A stretch of DNA of 64,000 nucleotides from Vibrio zhanjiangensis (GTDB lineage Bacteria > Pseudomonadota > Gammaproteobacteria > Enterobacterales > Vibrionaceae). Position numbers and translations under genes: made by a program. Under the pieces are notes generated by a model. It saw nothing but the letters and a program-made list of their open reading frames with translations. It was not told the DNA's origin and did no database searches. The stretch is taken from NCBI RefSeq assembly GCF_030161235.1, contig NZ_BSPW01000012.1, positions 50,102 to 114,101 of the forward strand. Direction: 5' to 3'. How positions within the stretch are numbered: the first letter of the stretch is position 1; each line of letters opens with the position of its first letter. Shown one piece after another: positions 52,142 through 62,351 of this stretch.

Positions 52142-52927
52142 ATGATTTTTCGTAATCTCGTACTCGGTATGCTTTGCGTCATTACCGTTTTTCTGGCTGG
52201 TTGTTCATCTTCTCCTTCAAAGCGTTATTCCATCGATGACGACCTCGCACCAGACTCACCAATTTCGGTTGAGCATATTGAAGACGCTCAACCACAATAT
52301 GAACCCTACAGCGTTGGGGGGAATCGTGACTACACTCTAAAGGGACAGCGTTACTCTATCATCAAAGAGCCTCAAGGTTTTACTCAAGAAGGCATCGCGT
52401 CATGGTATGGCAAGAAATTTCATGGCCACCTCACATCAAATGGTGAGATATACGATATGTATTCAATGTCAGCGGCCCATAAGACATTACCCATTCCAAG
52501 TTATGTTAAAGTGACCAACAAAGATAATGGTAAAACCGCCATTGTAAGGGTCAACGATAGAGGCCCTTTCCATCCTGGGCGAGTCATTGATCTCAGCTAC
52601 GCAGCGGCCACAAAACTCGATGTTATCCGCACCGGAACCGCTAACGTCAGGTTAGAAGTTATTTCGGTAGAAAAACCCACTGAACAACACAAACAAAAAG
52701 CCATTCCAAAGTTTGTCGTTCAAGTGGCATCATCACAACACGAAGAAAGAGTGCGAACTTTAGCCAAAGATTTGAGTCAAAACCTGTCAGTGAAAAGCTA
52801 CGTGAACTCTGATAAAAATCTCCATCGTGTCTTTTTAGGCCCATTTGATGACTATTTGCTGACGCAAAAGGCGTTAGAACAAGTTAAGCTAATGGGCTAT
52901 TCGAGTGCTTTTATAAAATCTCTGTAG
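52142..52927 (+). CDS. rlpA: septal-ring lytic transglycosylase RlpA
   Basis: Outer-membrane lipoprotein acting on denuded glycans at the division site. The 261-residue protein has a lipobox VFLAGC (C21), a double-psi beta-barrel catalytic domain (GIASWYGKKFHGHLTSNGE, split; RVNDRGPFHPGRVIDLSYAA) and a C-terminal SPOR domain of about 75 residues (KFVVQVASS onward). In the rod-shape cluster mrdA-mrdB-rlpA-dacA. Confidence 0.94.
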   Translation: MIFRNLVLGMLCVITVFLAGCSSSPSKRYSIDDDLAPDSPISVEHIEDAQPQYEPYSVGGNRDYTLKGQRYSIIKEPQGFTQEGIASWYGKKFHGHLTSNGEIYDMYSMSAAHKTLPIPSYVKVTNKDNGKTAIVRVNDRGPFHPGRVIDLSYAAATKLDVIRTGTANVRLEVISVEKPTEQHKQKAIPKFVVQVASSQHEERVRTLAKDLSQNLSVKSYVNSDKNLHRVFLGPFDDYLLTQKALEQVKLMGYSSAFIKSL

Positions 52928-53016
52928 TCCTCATACCAGTGTGAGGTATTTTGCTCACTGGCTTGGACAATTGTTTCTGTTAAGATATGGACAGTTAAAT
53001 TAAACTTGTAGTCAAT

Positions 53017-54195
53017 ATGAAAAAAACAACGCTAATCAAATCCGTTTTTGCTTCTTCTATTGCCCTTTCTGCTACGTTCGCATCGTCTTCTTTCGCGACT
53101 CCGATAGTGGTACCTGATGCGCCTCAAATTGCTGCGAAAGGTTATGTTCTGATGGATTACCACTCAGGTAAAGTACTCGCAGAACAAGAAATGAATACAA
53201 AATTATCACCCGCTAGCTTAACTAAGATGATGACAAGTTACGTCATTGGTCAAGAGTTGGAGCAAGGCAATATTTCTCCTGATGATGATGTCACCATCAG
53301 CAAAAATGCTTGGGCAAAAAACTTTCCTGACTCTTCAAAAATGTTCATCGAGGTTGGTACTACCGTTAAGGTAAAAGACTTAAATCGCGGTATTATTATC
53401 CAATCTGGGAACGATGCCTGCGTCGCAATGGCTGAGCATATTGCAGGCTCTGAAGACGCCTTTGTGGATTTGATGAATGCTTGGGCTGACAGCCTCGGTA
53501 TGAAAAACACTCATTTTGCTAACGTACATGGCTTGGACAACGATAACTTGTACTCCACGCCATACGATATGGCGCTTCTGGGCCAAGCATTGATTCGTGA
53601 TGTTCCAGATGAGTACCGTATTTACTCTGAAAAAAAGTACACCTATAACGGCATTACCCAGTATAACCGCAATGGTTTGCTATGGGATAAAAGCATGAAT
53701 GTGGATGGCATTAAAACGGGCCATACCAGCAATGCAGGATACAGTTTAGTCAGCTCGGCAACCGAAGGGCAAATGCGCTTAGTGGCTGTCGTCATGGGGA
53801 CCAAGAATGCAAACGCACGTAAATCTGAAAGTAAAAAGCTGCTGAGTTACGGCTTCCGCTTCTTTGAAACTGTCGCACCACATAAAGCCGGAGAAACCTT
53901 CGTTGAAGAAAAAATCTGGATGGGTGATAAGGACAAAGTCGCCCTTGGTCTTGATCAAGACACTTATGTCACACTGCCTCGAGGCCAGGCTAAAAACCTT
54001 CAAGCTAGCTTTGTTCTCGAAAAAGAACTTGAAGCACCACTCAAGAAAGGCGACGTTGTCGGTAAGCTATACTATCAATTAGAAGGCGAAGATGTTGCTG
54101 AATACCCACTTCTTGCTCTAGAGGACGTAGAACAAGGCAGTTTATTCAGTCGTCTTTGGGACTATATTGTCATGTTGTTCAAAAGCATGTTTTAA
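53017..54195 (+). CDS. dacA: D-alanyl-D-alanine carboxypeptidase DacA (PBP5/6 type)
   Basis: Removes the terminal D-Ala from peptidoglycan stem peptides. The 392-residue protein has a signal peptide (cleavage near SSSFAT), the catalytic SLTK at residues 67-70, SGN at 130-132, KTG at 233-235 and a C-terminal amphipathic anchor (LFSRLWDYIVMLFKSMF). Standard for class C PBP5. Followed by a strong terminator. Confidence 0.96.
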   Translation: MKKTTLIKSVFASSIALSATFASSSFATPIVVPDAPQIAAKGYVLMDYHSGKVLAEQEMNTKLSPASLTKMMTSYVIGQELEQGNISPDDDVTISKNAWAKNFPDSSKMFIEVGTTVKVKDLNRGIIIQSGNDACVAMAEHIAGSEDAFVDLMNAWADSLGMKNTHFANVHGLDNDNLYSTPYDMALLGQALIRDVPDEYRIYSEKKYTYNGITQYNRNGLLWDKSMNVDGIKTGHTSNAGYSLVSSATEGQMRLVAVVMGTKNANARKSESKKLLSYGFRFFETVAPHKAGETFVEEKIWMGDKDKVALGLDQDTYVTLPRGQAKNLQASFVLEKELEAPLKKGDVVGKLYYQLEGEDVAEYPLLALEDVEQGSLFSRLWDYIVMLFKSMF

Positions 54196-54216
54196 GTATC
54201 CCAGCTTCAATAAGTT

Positions 54217-54243
54217 GAAAGCCGCATAGTTGCGGCTTTCTTT
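54217..54243 (+). terminator. dacA intrinsic terminator
   Basis: GAAAGCCGCA pairs perfectly with TGCGGCTTTC over a TAGT loop, followed by TTTGC. Right after the dacA stop codon. Confidence 0.9.
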
Positions 54244-54325
54244 GCTATTGGGAGCTGTTGAGATTTTAGTTGAATAGCAGTACTATTTCGCGCTGGCTAA
54301 ATGACATCCAATTTGGAGTTTCAAA

Positions 54326-54604
54326 ATGTTGACTATCAACTCAGATGCAAAATTAAAAGATCTGCTTGAGTTCCCTTGTTCTTTTACCTACAAGGTGATG
54401 GGCTACGCTAAACCTGAGTTACCGGAAAAGGTCCTTGAAGTCATCCAAAGGCACGCTCCAGGTGACTATAGCCCGAGCGTAAAGCCAAGTGCAAAAGGCA
54501 ATTACCACTCTGTCTCTATCACGATTACAGCCACAACGATTGAACAGGTCGAAACGCTGTACAAAGAGCTGGGTGAGATAGATATAGTTCGAATGGTTTT
54601 GTAA
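54326..54604 (+). CDS. ybeD: YbeD/UPF0250 family protein (DUF493)
   Basis: A 92-residue cytosolic protein of the DUF493 family with a ferredoxin-like fold. It shows [14 protein letters not shown] at residues 13-26 and the C-terminal [14 protein letters not shown]. In E. coli it lies between dacA and lipB with the same order. A ligand-binding or regulatory role in lipoylation has been suggested but is not established. A GGAG ribosome site precedes the ATG. Confidence 0.93.
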   Translation: MLTINSDAKLKDLLEFPCSFTYKVMGYAKPELPEKVLEVIQRHAPGDYSPSVKPSAKGNYHSVSITITATTIEQVETLYKELGEIDIVRMVL

Positions 54605-54631
54605 ATTGAGTTTATAAAAACTGAATAAATG

Positions 54632-54657
54632 TTAAAGCAGCGTTTGAGCTGCTTTAA
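54632..54657 (+). terminator. ybeD intrinsic terminator
   Basis: TTAAAGCAGC pairs perfectly with GCTGCTTTAA over a six-base loop, followed by TTATAAA, so lipB probably has its own promoter in the next 110 bases. Confidence 0.75.
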
Positions 54658-54785
54658 TTATAAATATCAGATAGATATAAAACCTACATTTTTCAAATGG
54701 TTAAAAATATTTCTCTGACATATAGTCCCATAAACCGAACCAGTTTATAATTCGTGAACTTGATTAAATGACGATAGGATCAGGA

Positions 54786-55439
54786 ATGCAAAACCAGCTT
54801 GTGGTAAAACACTTGGGACGACAGGACTATGAGCCTATTTGGCGAGCTATGCATGATTTTACAGACACTCGTACTGAAGATAGCAGCGATCAAGTCTGGC
54901 TTGTTGAGCACAATCCTGTTTTTACTCAAGGGCAAGCCGGCAAAGCCGAGCACTTAATCAACACCGGCGATATCCCGGTTGTACAAAGCGATAGAGGTGG
55001 ACAGGTTACCTACCACGGTCCAGGCCAACTGGTTGCATATTTCCTAATTAACCTTCGTCGCAAAAAGCTCGGCGTCAGAGATCTCGTCACTGCGATAGAA
55101 ACTCTCGTGATCAACACGCTAAAACATTACAATATAGAGTCGGCCGCACGACCAGATGCACCTGGTGTCTATGTTGATGGAAAAAAGATCTGCTCTCTGG
55201 GCCTTAGGATCAGAAAAGGTTGCTCATTCCATGGTTTAGCACTCAATGTAAACATGGATTTATCACCCTTTTTACGTATCAATCCATGCGGCTATGCGGG
55301 TATGGAAATGGTTCAAGTCAGTCAGCTTGGAGGACCAGATAGTGTTGCTCAAGTTGAACAGACCCTAGTTGACGAACTTGTCGCTTTACTTGGCTACGAG
55401 CACATTGAATTCAGCACAGAAGCCTCTCCTACGCGATGA
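54786..55439 (+). CDS. lipB: octanoyltransferase LipB
   Basis: Transfers octanoate from acyl carrier protein to lipoyl-domain lysines, the first step of lipoate synthesis. The start chosen, [11 protein letters not shown], aligns with the E. coli start and has AGGA six bases upstream; the ATG at 54768 lacks a ribosome site. The 217-residue protein has [12 protein letters not shown] and the catalytic cysteine in [10 protein letters not shown], with the acceptor lysine in [11 protein letters not shown]. lipA starts 22 bases after. Confidence 0.95.
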   Translation: MQNQLVVKHLGRQDYEPIWRAMHDFTDTRTEDSSDQVWLVEHNPVFTQGQAGKAEHLINTGDIPVVQSDRGGQVTYHGPGQLVAYFLINLRRKKLGVRDLVTAIETLVINTLKHYNIESAARPDAPGVYVDGKKICSLGLRIRKGCSFHGLALNVNMDLSPFLRINPCGYAGMEMVQVSQLGGPDSVAQVEQTLVDELVALLGYEHIEFSTEASPTR

Positions 55440-55461
55440 GAAGCAAAGAGAAATAAGAAGC

Positions 55462-56427
55462 ATGAGTAAACCAATCCAAATGGAAAAAGGCGTTAAATAC
55501 AGAGACGCTGACAAGATGGCATTAATTCCAGTTAAAAATATGCCAACTGAACAAAAAGAAATTCTGCGCAAGCCAAGCTGGATGAAGATCAAATTACCGG
55601 CAGATAGTCAACGCATTCAGGAAATCAAATCTGCAATGCGTAAAAATAATCTCCACTCAGTCTGTGAAGAAGCCTCTTGCCCTAACCTAGCCGAATGCTT
55701 TAACCACGGAACGGCAACCTTCATGATCCTCGGGGCTATTTGTACTCGTCGCTGCCCTTTCTGTGATGTTGCTCACGGTCGTCCAGTCGCACCAGAAGTC
55801 GATGAACCGCAAAAACTTGCCCAAACCATTTCAGATATGAAGCTCAAGTACGTCGTGATCACATCTGTAGACAGAGACGATCTTCGCGATGGTGGAGCAA
55901 AACACTTTGCTGACTGTAACCGAGAAATCCGAGCCAAAAACCCCAATATCCGAATTGAAACACTTGTTCCTGATTTTAGAGGTCGGATGGATGTTGCACT
56001 TGAGCTAATGAAAGATAACCCACCCGATGTCTTTAACCACAACCTTGAAACAGCACCACGTCTATATCGTAAAGCTCGTCCCGGAGCAAACTACAAGTGG
56101 TCTCTTCAACTTCTGAAAAAATTCAAAGAGCAACATCCTGATGTCCCCACCAAGTCAGGATTAATGATGGGCCTTGGAGAAACAAAAGAAGAGATTATTG
56201 AGGTACTCAAAGATCTTCGAGCTCATGGCGTAACTATGTTGACCTTAGGCCAATATCTCGCTCCGAGCCGCCATCACTTGCCCGTTGAACGCTATGTGCC
56301 ACCTTCAGAGTTTGATGAACTAAAAGAAATCGCGCTTAGTCTTGGGTTTACTCATGCCGCATGTGGTCCATTTGTGCGCTCCTCTTATCATGCAGACCTA
56401 CAAGCTCAAGGTATAGAAGTCGGCTAA
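55462..56427 (+). CDS. lipA: lipoyl synthase LipA
   Basis: Radical-SAM enzyme inserting two sulfurs into octanoyl groups. The 321-residue protein from [10 protein letters not shown] has the auxiliary cluster cysteines C68, C73 and C79 and the radical-SAM cysteines C94, C98 and C101 (CTRRCPFCD). The C-terminal RSSYHAD contains the conserved serine that ligates the auxiliary cluster. An upstream in-frame start at 55369 lies inside lipB and has no support. Adjacent to lipB, its pathway partner. Confidence 0.97.
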   Translation: MSKPIQMEKGVKYRDADKMALIPVKNMPTEQKEILRKPSWMKIKLPADSQRIQEIKSAMRKNNLHSVCEEASCPNLAECFNHGTATFMILGAICTRRCPFCDVAHGRPVAPEVDEPQKLAQTISDMKLKYVVITSVDRDDLRDGGAKHFADCNREIRAKNPNIRIETLVPDFRGRMDVALELMKDNPPDVFNHNLETAPRLYRKARPGANYKWSLQLLKKFKEQHPDVPTKSGLMMGLGETKEEIIEVLKDLRAHGVTMLTLGQYLAPSRHHLPVERYVPPSEFDELKEIALSLGFTHAACGPFVRSSYHADLQAQGIEVG

Positions 56428-56591
56428 CATTACCTATTAAACCGGACTTTAAGCACAAAAATATTATTAATACACAGGGCTGATTGAATCTATCAGCTCT
56501 TTTTATTGTTCACTTCTTGAATGAGACACCACTCTTCTATACGCTTAGCTCTACTAACGCTAAAACTGTATATATTCTCCAAGGGATAATT

Positions 56592-56918
56592 ATGAAAAGA
56601 CTAGGTTTTATTGCTCTGGCAATCACTGCTCTGACGGCTGGTTGTGCATCCAATACACAGCAAGACAACTTTCGAGAAGCTTCTTTTGAGCTCTGTAACA
56701 CTGAGGTTGATTTGTACTCTGTAAGCGATGATGGCCGGGTAAGAATTGTCTGTGCCGATGGCTCTAAGTTTGCGTTGACCAGTGAAGCGACTCTTCAAAC
56801 AATGCGTGATATCAACATTGATTACTGCCATGGTGAAGGACTCGGTAAGTTTAGTGAAAGTAGCAAGTACTACTCATTTAAATGTAAGTCCGGAACACTA
56901 CTAAGCATCTCTAAATAA
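56592..56918 (+). CDS. small lipoprotein with four mature cysteines, function unknown
   Basis: The start chosen, MKRLGFIALAITALTAGC, follows AAGGGAT and gives 108 residues with a lipobox LTAGC (C18). The next residue, Ala, does not retain lipoproteins in the inner membrane, so outer-membrane sorting is expected. The mature part has four cysteines (C35, C54, C79, C98) that could make two disulfides. An in-frame ATG at 56484 would place 36 non-signal residues ahead. No family recognised. It is single, between lipA and convergent glyA, and ends with a shared bidirectional terminator. Confidence 0.75.
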   Translation: MKRLGFIALAITALTAGCASNTQQDNFREASFELCNTEVDLYSVSDDGRVRIVCADGSKFALTSEATLQTMRDINIDYCHGEGLGKFSESSKYYSFKCKSGTLLSISK

Positions 56919-56927
56919 TAGAAAAAT

Positions 56928-56960
56928 AAAAGAGGTTGATGGGGTCCATCAACCTCTTTT
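56928..56960 (+). terminator. bidirectional terminator shared by the lipoprotein gene and glyA
   Basis: A 15-bp perfect stem (56928-56942 with 56946-56960; core AGAGGTTGATGG) with a three-base GGT loop, flanked by AAAA and TTTT on the two sides. Works for both converging genes. Confidence 0.93.
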
Positions 56961-56981
56961 AAACTTATCGTCACTGAATAA

Positions 56982-58232
56982 TTAAGCGTATACTGGTAAA
57001 CGCTTACAGATTTCCAAAACCTTAGCTTTCGTCGATGCTATCACCTCTTCATTGCCAAGATTATCCAGTACATCACACATCCAATTAGCAAGTTCTTTCG
57101 CATCTTGTTCTGTGAAACCACGGCGAGTAATCGCTGGAGAGCCAACACGTATACCCGATGTCACAAACGGACTACGAGGATCATTCGGTACCGAGTTTTT
57201 ATTGACGGTAATATTCGCAGCGCCTAACGCGGCGTCAGCGTCTTTCCCTGTAATGTCTTTGTCAATCAAATCAACCAAAAACAGGTGGTTCTCAGTGCCA
57301 TTTGAGACAATTTTATAACCACGTTCTTGGAACTGGGCAACCATTGCCTTAGCATTTTTAACAACACGCTCTTGGTAGGCTTTAAACTCAGGCTCCATCG
57401 CTTCTTTAAAAGCAACCGCTTTACCTGCGATGACATGCATCAATGGACCACCTTGCCCACCTGGGAATACCGCAGAATTGAGCTTTTTATACATTTCTTC
57501 ACCGGCGTTAGAAAGAATCAAGCCGCCGCGAGGTCCTGCCAATGTTTTATGCGTTGTCGTTGTCACCACATGAGCATGTGGAACGGGGGTTGGGTATACA
57601 CCAGCGGCAATGAGACCAGCAACGTGAGCCATATCCACAAACAAGTAAGCATCAACCTTATCCGCAATTTTACGCATACGCGCCCAATCAACGATCTGTG
57701 AGTACGCGGAGAAACCACCGATGATCATCTTAGGTTTATGCTCTAATGCAAGCGCTTCCATTTCGTCATAATTGATCTGACCAGCTTCATCGATACCATA
57801 AGGAATAACGTTATAGTGCTTGCCTGAGAAGTTAACAGGTGAGCCGTGAGTCAAGTGACCACCGTGTGCTAAGCTCATTCCCAGCACAGTATCTCCAGGG
57901 TTAAGAAGTGCCATATATACTGCACTATTCGCTTGTGAACCTGAATGAGGCTGAACATTGGCATACTCACAGCCAAACAACTGACATGCACGGTCAATTG
58001 CTAGCGCTTCCGCTTTATCAACATACTCACAACCACCGTAGTAACGCTTACCTGGGTAGCCTTCTGCATACTTATTAGTAAGTTGAGAACCTTGCGCTTC
58101 CATCACACGAGGACTGGTATAGTTCTCTGACGCGATAAGTTCAATGTGCTCTTCTTGACGACGAGTTTCTTCTTGGATCGCTGCGAACAGTTCCGCATCA
58201 TAATCTGCGATATTCATATCACGCTTTAGCAT
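56982..58232 (-). CDS. glyA: serine hydroxymethyltransferase
   Basis: PLP enzyme interconverting serine and glycine with tetrahydrofolate, the main source of one-carbon units. The start [15 protein letters not shown] has AGGAGA ahead and matches E. coli; an extension to 58271 is rejected. The 416-residue protein has [15 protein letters not shown] and the PLP lysine in [14 protein letters not shown] near residue 229. Upstream sites for PurR and MetR suggest the same dual control as in E. coli. Confidence 0.97.
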   Translation of the reverse strand: MLKRDMNIADYDAELFAAIQEETRRQEEHIELIASENYTSPRVMEAQGSQLTNKYAEGYPGKRYYGGCEYVDKAEALAIDRACQLFGCEYANVQPHSGSQANSAVYMALLNPGDTVLGMSLAHGGHLTHGSPVNFSGKHYNVIPYGIDEAGQINYDEMEALALEHKPKMIIGGFSAYSQIVDWARMRKIADKVDAYLFVDMAHVAGLIAAGVYPTPVPHAHVVTTTTHKTLAGPRGGLILSNAGEEMYKKLNSAVFPGGQGGPLMHVIAGKAVAFKEAMEPEFKAYQERVVKNAKAMVAQFQERGYKIVSNGTENHLFLVDLIDKDITGKDADAALGAANITVNKNSVPNDPRSPFVTSGIRVGSPAITRRGFTEQDAKELANWMCDVLDNLGNEEVIASTKAKVLEICKRLPVYA

Positions 58233-58303
58233 CTGTATCTCCTGACTCAGAGTTAAACTGAAAAAAACCACGAATGACGGTATTGATCTACGTTATTTGA
58301 CTC

Positions 58304-58319
58304 ACGCAAACGTTTGCAT
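58304..58319 (-). promoter_or_regulatory. PurR operator of glyA
   Basis: ACGCAAACGTTTGCAT holds a perfect 12-base palindrome (GCAAACGTTTGC) and agrees with the PurR consensus ACGCAAACGTTTTCNT at all but one base. It lies about 70 bases before the glyA start, just downstream of the likely promoter, suiting repression when purines are abundant. Confidence 0.88.
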
Positions 58320-58335
58320 CATGTTAATAGCGCGC

Positions 58336-58363
58336 ATTCTACATAATTTGATCATAGCCATAA
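58336..58363 (-). promoter_or_regulatory. candidate glyA promoter
   Basis: On the minus strand TTATGG (58358-58363) is 16 bases from TAGAAT (58336-58341). It lies between the MetR-like box upstream and the PurR box downstream, the order expected for one activator and one repressor. Confidence 0.5.
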
Positions 58364-58383
58364 AGAGAAAATTATACTTTTTA

Positions 58384-58402
58384 TCATGAAGGATTTTCAT
58401 GA
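58384..58402 (-). promoter_or_regulatory. MetR-like activator box upstream of glyA
   Basis: TCATGAA-ggatt-TTCATGA, a 7-bp-arm dyad containing TGAA, five bases and TTCA exactly as in the MetR consensus. It lies about 20 bases upstream of the predicted -35. E. coli glyA is activated by MetR with homocysteine, so the same is likely here. Confidence 0.65.
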
Positions 58403-58588
58403 TGTACAGCAGAAGGTGTCACTTATTGTTGCCAAAAAATCGGATAGATAACATAAGTGTCAATTTTTCGCTTTACGCTTCGTAAAATGACAAATACATA
58501 GGTTTACCTGAAATTTATCTACCAAGCTACCGAAATCGACTTTTTTTCACTACTATGCCAAGCCTTATTTACTTTTTTATTTTTATAA

Positions 58589-59209
58589 ATGAGCAAACAT
58601 TCAACAAAAGAAGACTGGATCGCCATTTTGACTGGGACATTTCTAGTCGCCCAAGGTATTTTTTTTCTTCAGTCCGCTACACTATTAACGGGCGGTACAA
58701 CAGGTCTAGCCCTTTTGCTCGATCAATTTATCCCGCTTTCTTTTGGAACCCTTTACTTTGGTACCAATTGCCCATTCTATTTATTGGCATGGCGGCGTTT
58801 TGGGGCCCAATTTGCTCTGAGAAGTATCGTTTCTGGCGCTCTTGTTTCTGTGCTTTCTGATCATCTTTATCTGGTTATTAGCCTTGATGCCATTAACAAG
58901 GTTTATTGCGCTGTCGCAGGGGGGATGTTAATGGGCCTAGGCATGCTGATTTTATTTCGTCACCGCTCAAGCCTAGGCGGGTTTAATGTACTTTGCTTAT
59001 TTATCCAAGATAAATATGGTATTTCAGTCGGCAAATGTCAGCTCTCTATTGACTGCTGTATTCTCATTATTTCGTGCCTTTTTATGCCCCCGACTACTAT
59101 TGGCTTATCTGTTCTTGGCGCCATTTTACTCAATCTAGTACTGGCAATGAATCACAAGCCTCATCGCTACATAGTGAGCTATGGCGAATACAAAACTAAA
59201 ACCCCTTAG
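58589..59209 (+). CDS. YitT-family membrane protein
   Basis: A 206-residue protein with about five hydrophobic helices and the family features GTFLVAQGIFFLQSATLLTGGTTGLALLL (split) and GLGMLILFRHRSSLGGFNVL. YitT/DUF161 proteins are widespread inner-membrane proteins of unknown substrate. The start chosen follows a TTTATAA context with no strong ribosome site. It is a single gene after glyA's divergent control region, ending in a terminator that includes its stop codon. Confidence 0.82.
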   Translation: MSKHSTKEDWIAILTGTFLVAQGIFFLQSATLLTGGTTGLALLLDQFIPLSFGTLYFGTNCPFYLLAWRRFGAQFALRSIVSGALVSVLSDHLYLVISLDAINKVYCAVAGGMLMGLGMLILFRHRSSLGGFNVLCLFIQDKYGISVGKCQLSIDCCILIISCLFMPPTTIGLSVLGAILLNLVLAMNHKPHRYIVSYGEYKTKTP

Positions 59210-59229
59210 TCTTGATAAAAGACTAAGGG
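59198..59229 (-). terminator. terminator between the YitT-like and RND genes
   Basis: CCCTTAGTCTT pairs with AAGACTAAGGG (59203-59213 with 59219-59229), 11 bp with a five-base loop. On the minus strand the tail is GGTTTTAGTTTTG, so it terminates the RND operon. The YitT gene's TAG lies in the stem. Confidence 0.75.
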
Positions 59230-59240
59230 CTAGACAATAT

Positions 59241-62200
59241 TTAATGTGATCTTCGCGCTTTAACATCATGGCTGAGCTCTCTGTTTAGCTCAGCTTCCAC
59301 ATGCCCTGGAGCTTGTGTTGATGACGATATAAGTCGATACATGGCAGGAATCACAAACAAGGTGACTAAGGTCGCAAATGCCATTCCAAAAAAGATCACT
59401 GTCCCGACGGCCACTCTACTTTCGTACCCCGCGCCAGTAGAGAGAATCAGTGGTACTGCGCCGGCTAAGGTAGTAAACGCCGTCATCATAATTGGCCGCA
59501 AACGGCGAGCAGAGGCATCAACAATCGCCTTTTCAAACTCAAACCCTCTATCGCGTAATTGGTTGACAAACTCAACAATTAATATGCCATTTTTAGTGAC
59601 CATGCCAATCAGCATTATCATCCCGATCTGACTATAGATATTGAGCCCCTGTCCCATCACGAGTAATCCCAAAAATCCGCCAAATACGCCCATAGGCACA
59701 GTAAACATAACCACTAAAGGATTAATAAAGCTCTCAAACTGCGCCGCTAAAACAAGATAAGCAACCAGTAAAGCGAGGCCAAATACCAGTAAGATACTCG
59801 ATTGATTTTCCATATAGTCTTTGGATTCTCCTGCATAACTTACCGAGATATCGCCGGGCAATATGTCCATGGCTTGCTGATCCAAATAATCAAGTGCCTC
59901 GCCCAAGGTATATCCCTCAGATAAGTTGGCCGTTATGGTGATCGACTTTTGTTTGTTGTAGTGGGACAAACGGATCGAAGACGCAACCTCTTCAATTTGA
60001 GTAACGGCATCTAAAGTCACTAATTCACCAGAACTGGTTCTTAAGTATATTTGGCTGAGGTCCGTGGCATTATTAAAACTATTTTCATCGCCACGTAAGT
60101 AAACATCGTACTCTTCTCCGCGCTCAATAAAGGTAGTCTCGCTTTTCCCACCAAGCATAATCTCCAGCGTTTCAGAAATATCTGAAATACTAATTCCGAG
60201 TTCGGCAGCACGCTGCTTATCGACATTAACCACCAGCTCAGGCGTGCGCTCGGAGTAATCAATATCAGCGCCTTCCATCATAGGAGAGGCCTCGGCAAGC
60301 TGCTCGAGTTTTTCAGCCCAAATTTTCAGCTCTGCATAATCAGCCCCTCCTAAAACGAACTGCACTGGCTCACTCGAGCCTCCGCGAAAGCCTGGCATAA
60401 ATGGAAATATTCGCACGTCAGGTATGCCCACAAGCGCCTTTTTAACCTCAGCCAAAGCTTGTGACGCAGTGACATCACGATCGTTCCAATCATCCAGTAT
60501 CATGATCACAAACCCAGTTTGATCACCTGCATTACCGCCAAACGCAGGCGACTGGATACTAAATGATTTGAGAAAACCTTCCCCTAGCATGGGCAGTAAA
60601 CGCTGCTCAACCAGCTCCATATTATTCGCCATGCGGTTGTAACTGGTTGCGTCCGCTCCTCTGACAAATGCAAATACAACGCCACGGTCTTCAAATGGTG
60701 CCAATTGCGAAGGCACTTGCAGCATCAATCCCCAACTTCCAGCGACACAACTAATGATGACAATGGGTGCCGCCCAAGTCCATTTTAAAGCCCTGACAAG
60801 AAGCGCTCGATAGCCCGCTTCAAGACATGAAAAGACCCGGTCAATGAATACGTTAAATCGATTGGGTTTCACATTAACTTTCAGAAGATGACTACTAAGA
60901 ACTGGGGTCAAGGTCAAGGCAATCAGGGATGAAAATATCACCGCCATGGCGAGTAAAACAGAAAACTCGGTAAATAGGAGTCCGACCATGCCATCCATAA
61001 ACGAGATCGGCAGAAAGACCATTACTAACACCAATGTGGTCGCCACTACAGCAAACCCCACTTCTCTGGTGCCCTTGTAAGCAGCCAGAAGAGGCTTTTC
61101 TCCCCGTTCTATATGGTGGAAAATATTCTCCACGACCACGATGGCATCATCAACCACTAACCCTATCGACAATATCAATGCCATTAAAGTAATGAGGTTA
61201 ACTGAAAAACCAAAATAGTAAGCTGCAATAAAAGATGATATTAGTGCGACAGGCACTGTCACCGCGGGAATCAAGGTTGCTCTGAGTTGACCTATGAAGA
61301 TATAAAGCACCAGAATGACAAGCCCACCAGTAATAAATAAAGTGCTATAAACTTCTGTGATAGAGCGCTCAATAAACACCGTTGAGTCATAGTCAATAGC
61401 AAGGCGAGTACCTTCGGGCAAAAATTTCTGGATTTTCTCCACTTGCTCGTGAACGCGCTCTGCGACCTCAAGAGGATTTGCATCCGACTGGGGGACGATC
61501 CCCATACTCACATTAACGACACCATCACTTTTGAAGGTCGAACTCTCATTTTCGGCGCCAATAAACACATCAGCAACATCTTTGAGATAAATCGACGTAT
61601 TGTCACTGGCTCGCTTGACAACTAAGTACTCAAAATCTTCCGCTTGGTTGTAACTTCGAGCCGTTCTAACAGACATAACAATTTGATCATTACGCACTTC
61701 CCCACCCGGACTTTCAATATTTTCACGATTGAGTGCATCAGTAATATCGGCAGTTGTCACTCCGCGACCAGCCATCTCAGCAGGTTTGAGCTTGACATAC
61801 ATGACCTTGTACAATCCACCTGAGACTTCAACAGAGCTGACCCCAGAGATTAAGCTAAACCTATCAAGCAGCACACGATCGACATAATCGGTTAATTGTG
61901 TACGATCCATTTGCGAAGAGCTCAAGTTAATATAGAGAGAGGCCTCACCTGAGCCATTGTCCTTAAAAACCACAGGATCGTCGGCCTCATCAGGCAAAGA
62001 GCGCTGAGCTCTAGAGACCGCATCTCGAACATCACTCACACCAGTTGTCAGGTCATAACCTAGCTCAAAGGTAATCATGATCCTCGACATGCTATTTCGT
62101 GTGGTCGATTCAATTTGGTCAATACCACTAATACCGGATAACTGATCCTCTAACACTGACGTAATTTGACTTTCCACTATGGTGGCAGAAGCACCTTCAT

Positions 62201-62351
62201 ATCGCGTACTAATTGAAACGACGGGGCTTTCGATATCCGGCATTTCGCGCACAGCTAATTTGTTGAATGAGACAAAGCCAAACACACATAACAACAAACT
62301 CAGAACAACAGCAGCAACGGGGCGTTTTACTGCTACATCAGACAACCACAT
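59241..62351 (-). CDS. RND multidrug efflux permease (HAE1 family)
   Basis: Inner-membrane proton-driven pump of AcrB type. The 1036-residue protein has the duplicated 12-helix layout with two large periplasmic loops and the proton-relay aspartates in GLVVDDAIVVVENI near residue 405. Family sequences include RPVAAVVLSLLLCVFG at the start, PVALISSF and the later GMVTKNGILIVEF. Overlaps the adaptor gene by one base (TGATG), so it is one operon. No TolC-like outer-membrane gene is here. Substrate unknown; Vibrio Vex/Vme pumps are the closest class. Confidence 0.93.
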   Translation of the reverse strand: MWLSDVAVKRPVAAVVLSLLLCVFGFVSFNKLAVREMPDIESPVVSISTRYEGASATIVESQITSVLEDQLSGISGIDQIESTTRNSMSRIMITFELGYDLTTGVSDVRDAVSRAQRSLPDEADDPVVFKDNGSGEASLYINLSSSQMDRTQLTDYVDRVLLDRFSLISGVSSVEVSGGLYKVMYVKLKPAEMAGRGVTTADITDALNRENIESPGGEVRNDQIVMSVRTARSYNQAEDFEYLVVKRASDNTSIYLKDVADVFIGAENESSTFKSDGVVNVSMGIVPQSDANPLEVAERVHEQVEKIQKFLPEGTRLAIDYDSTVFIERSITEVYSTLFITGGLVILVLYIFIGQLRATLIPAVTVPVALISSFIAAYYFGFSVNLITLMALILSIGLVVDDAIVVVENIFHHIERGEKPLLAAYKGTREVGFAVVATTLVLVMVFLPISFMDGMVGLLFTEFSVLLAMAVIFSSLIALTLTPVLSSHLLKVNVKPNRFNVFIDRVFSCLEAGYRALLVRALKWTWAAPIVIISCVAGSWGLMLQVPSQLAPFEDRGVVFAFVRGADATSYNRMANNMELVEQRLLPMLGEGFLKSFSIQSPAFGGNAGDQTGFVIMILDDWNDRDVTASQALAEVKKALVGIPDVRIFPFMPGFRGGSSEPVQFVLGGADYAELKIWAEKLEQLAEASPMMEGADIDYSERTPELVVNVDKQRAAELGISISDISETLEIMLGGKSETTFIERGEEYDVYLRGDENSFNNATDLSQIYLRTSSGELVTLDAVTQIEEVASSIRLSHYNKQKSITITANLSEGYTLGEALDYLDQQAMDILPGDISVSYAGESKDYMENQSSILLVFGLALLVAYLVLAAQFESFINPLVVMFTVPMGVFGGFLGLLVMGQGLNIYSQIGMIMLIGMVTKNGILIVEFVNQLRDRGFEFEKAIVDASARRLRPIMMTAFTTLAGAVPLILSTGAGYESRVAVGTVIFFGMAFATLVTLFVIPAMYRLISSSTQAPGHVEAELNRELSHDVKARRSH

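Noticed and set aside
60041..61625. Open frames of 60-73 codons within the RND permease gene
   Set aside because: They are in other phases of a complete and conserved 1036-residue frame.
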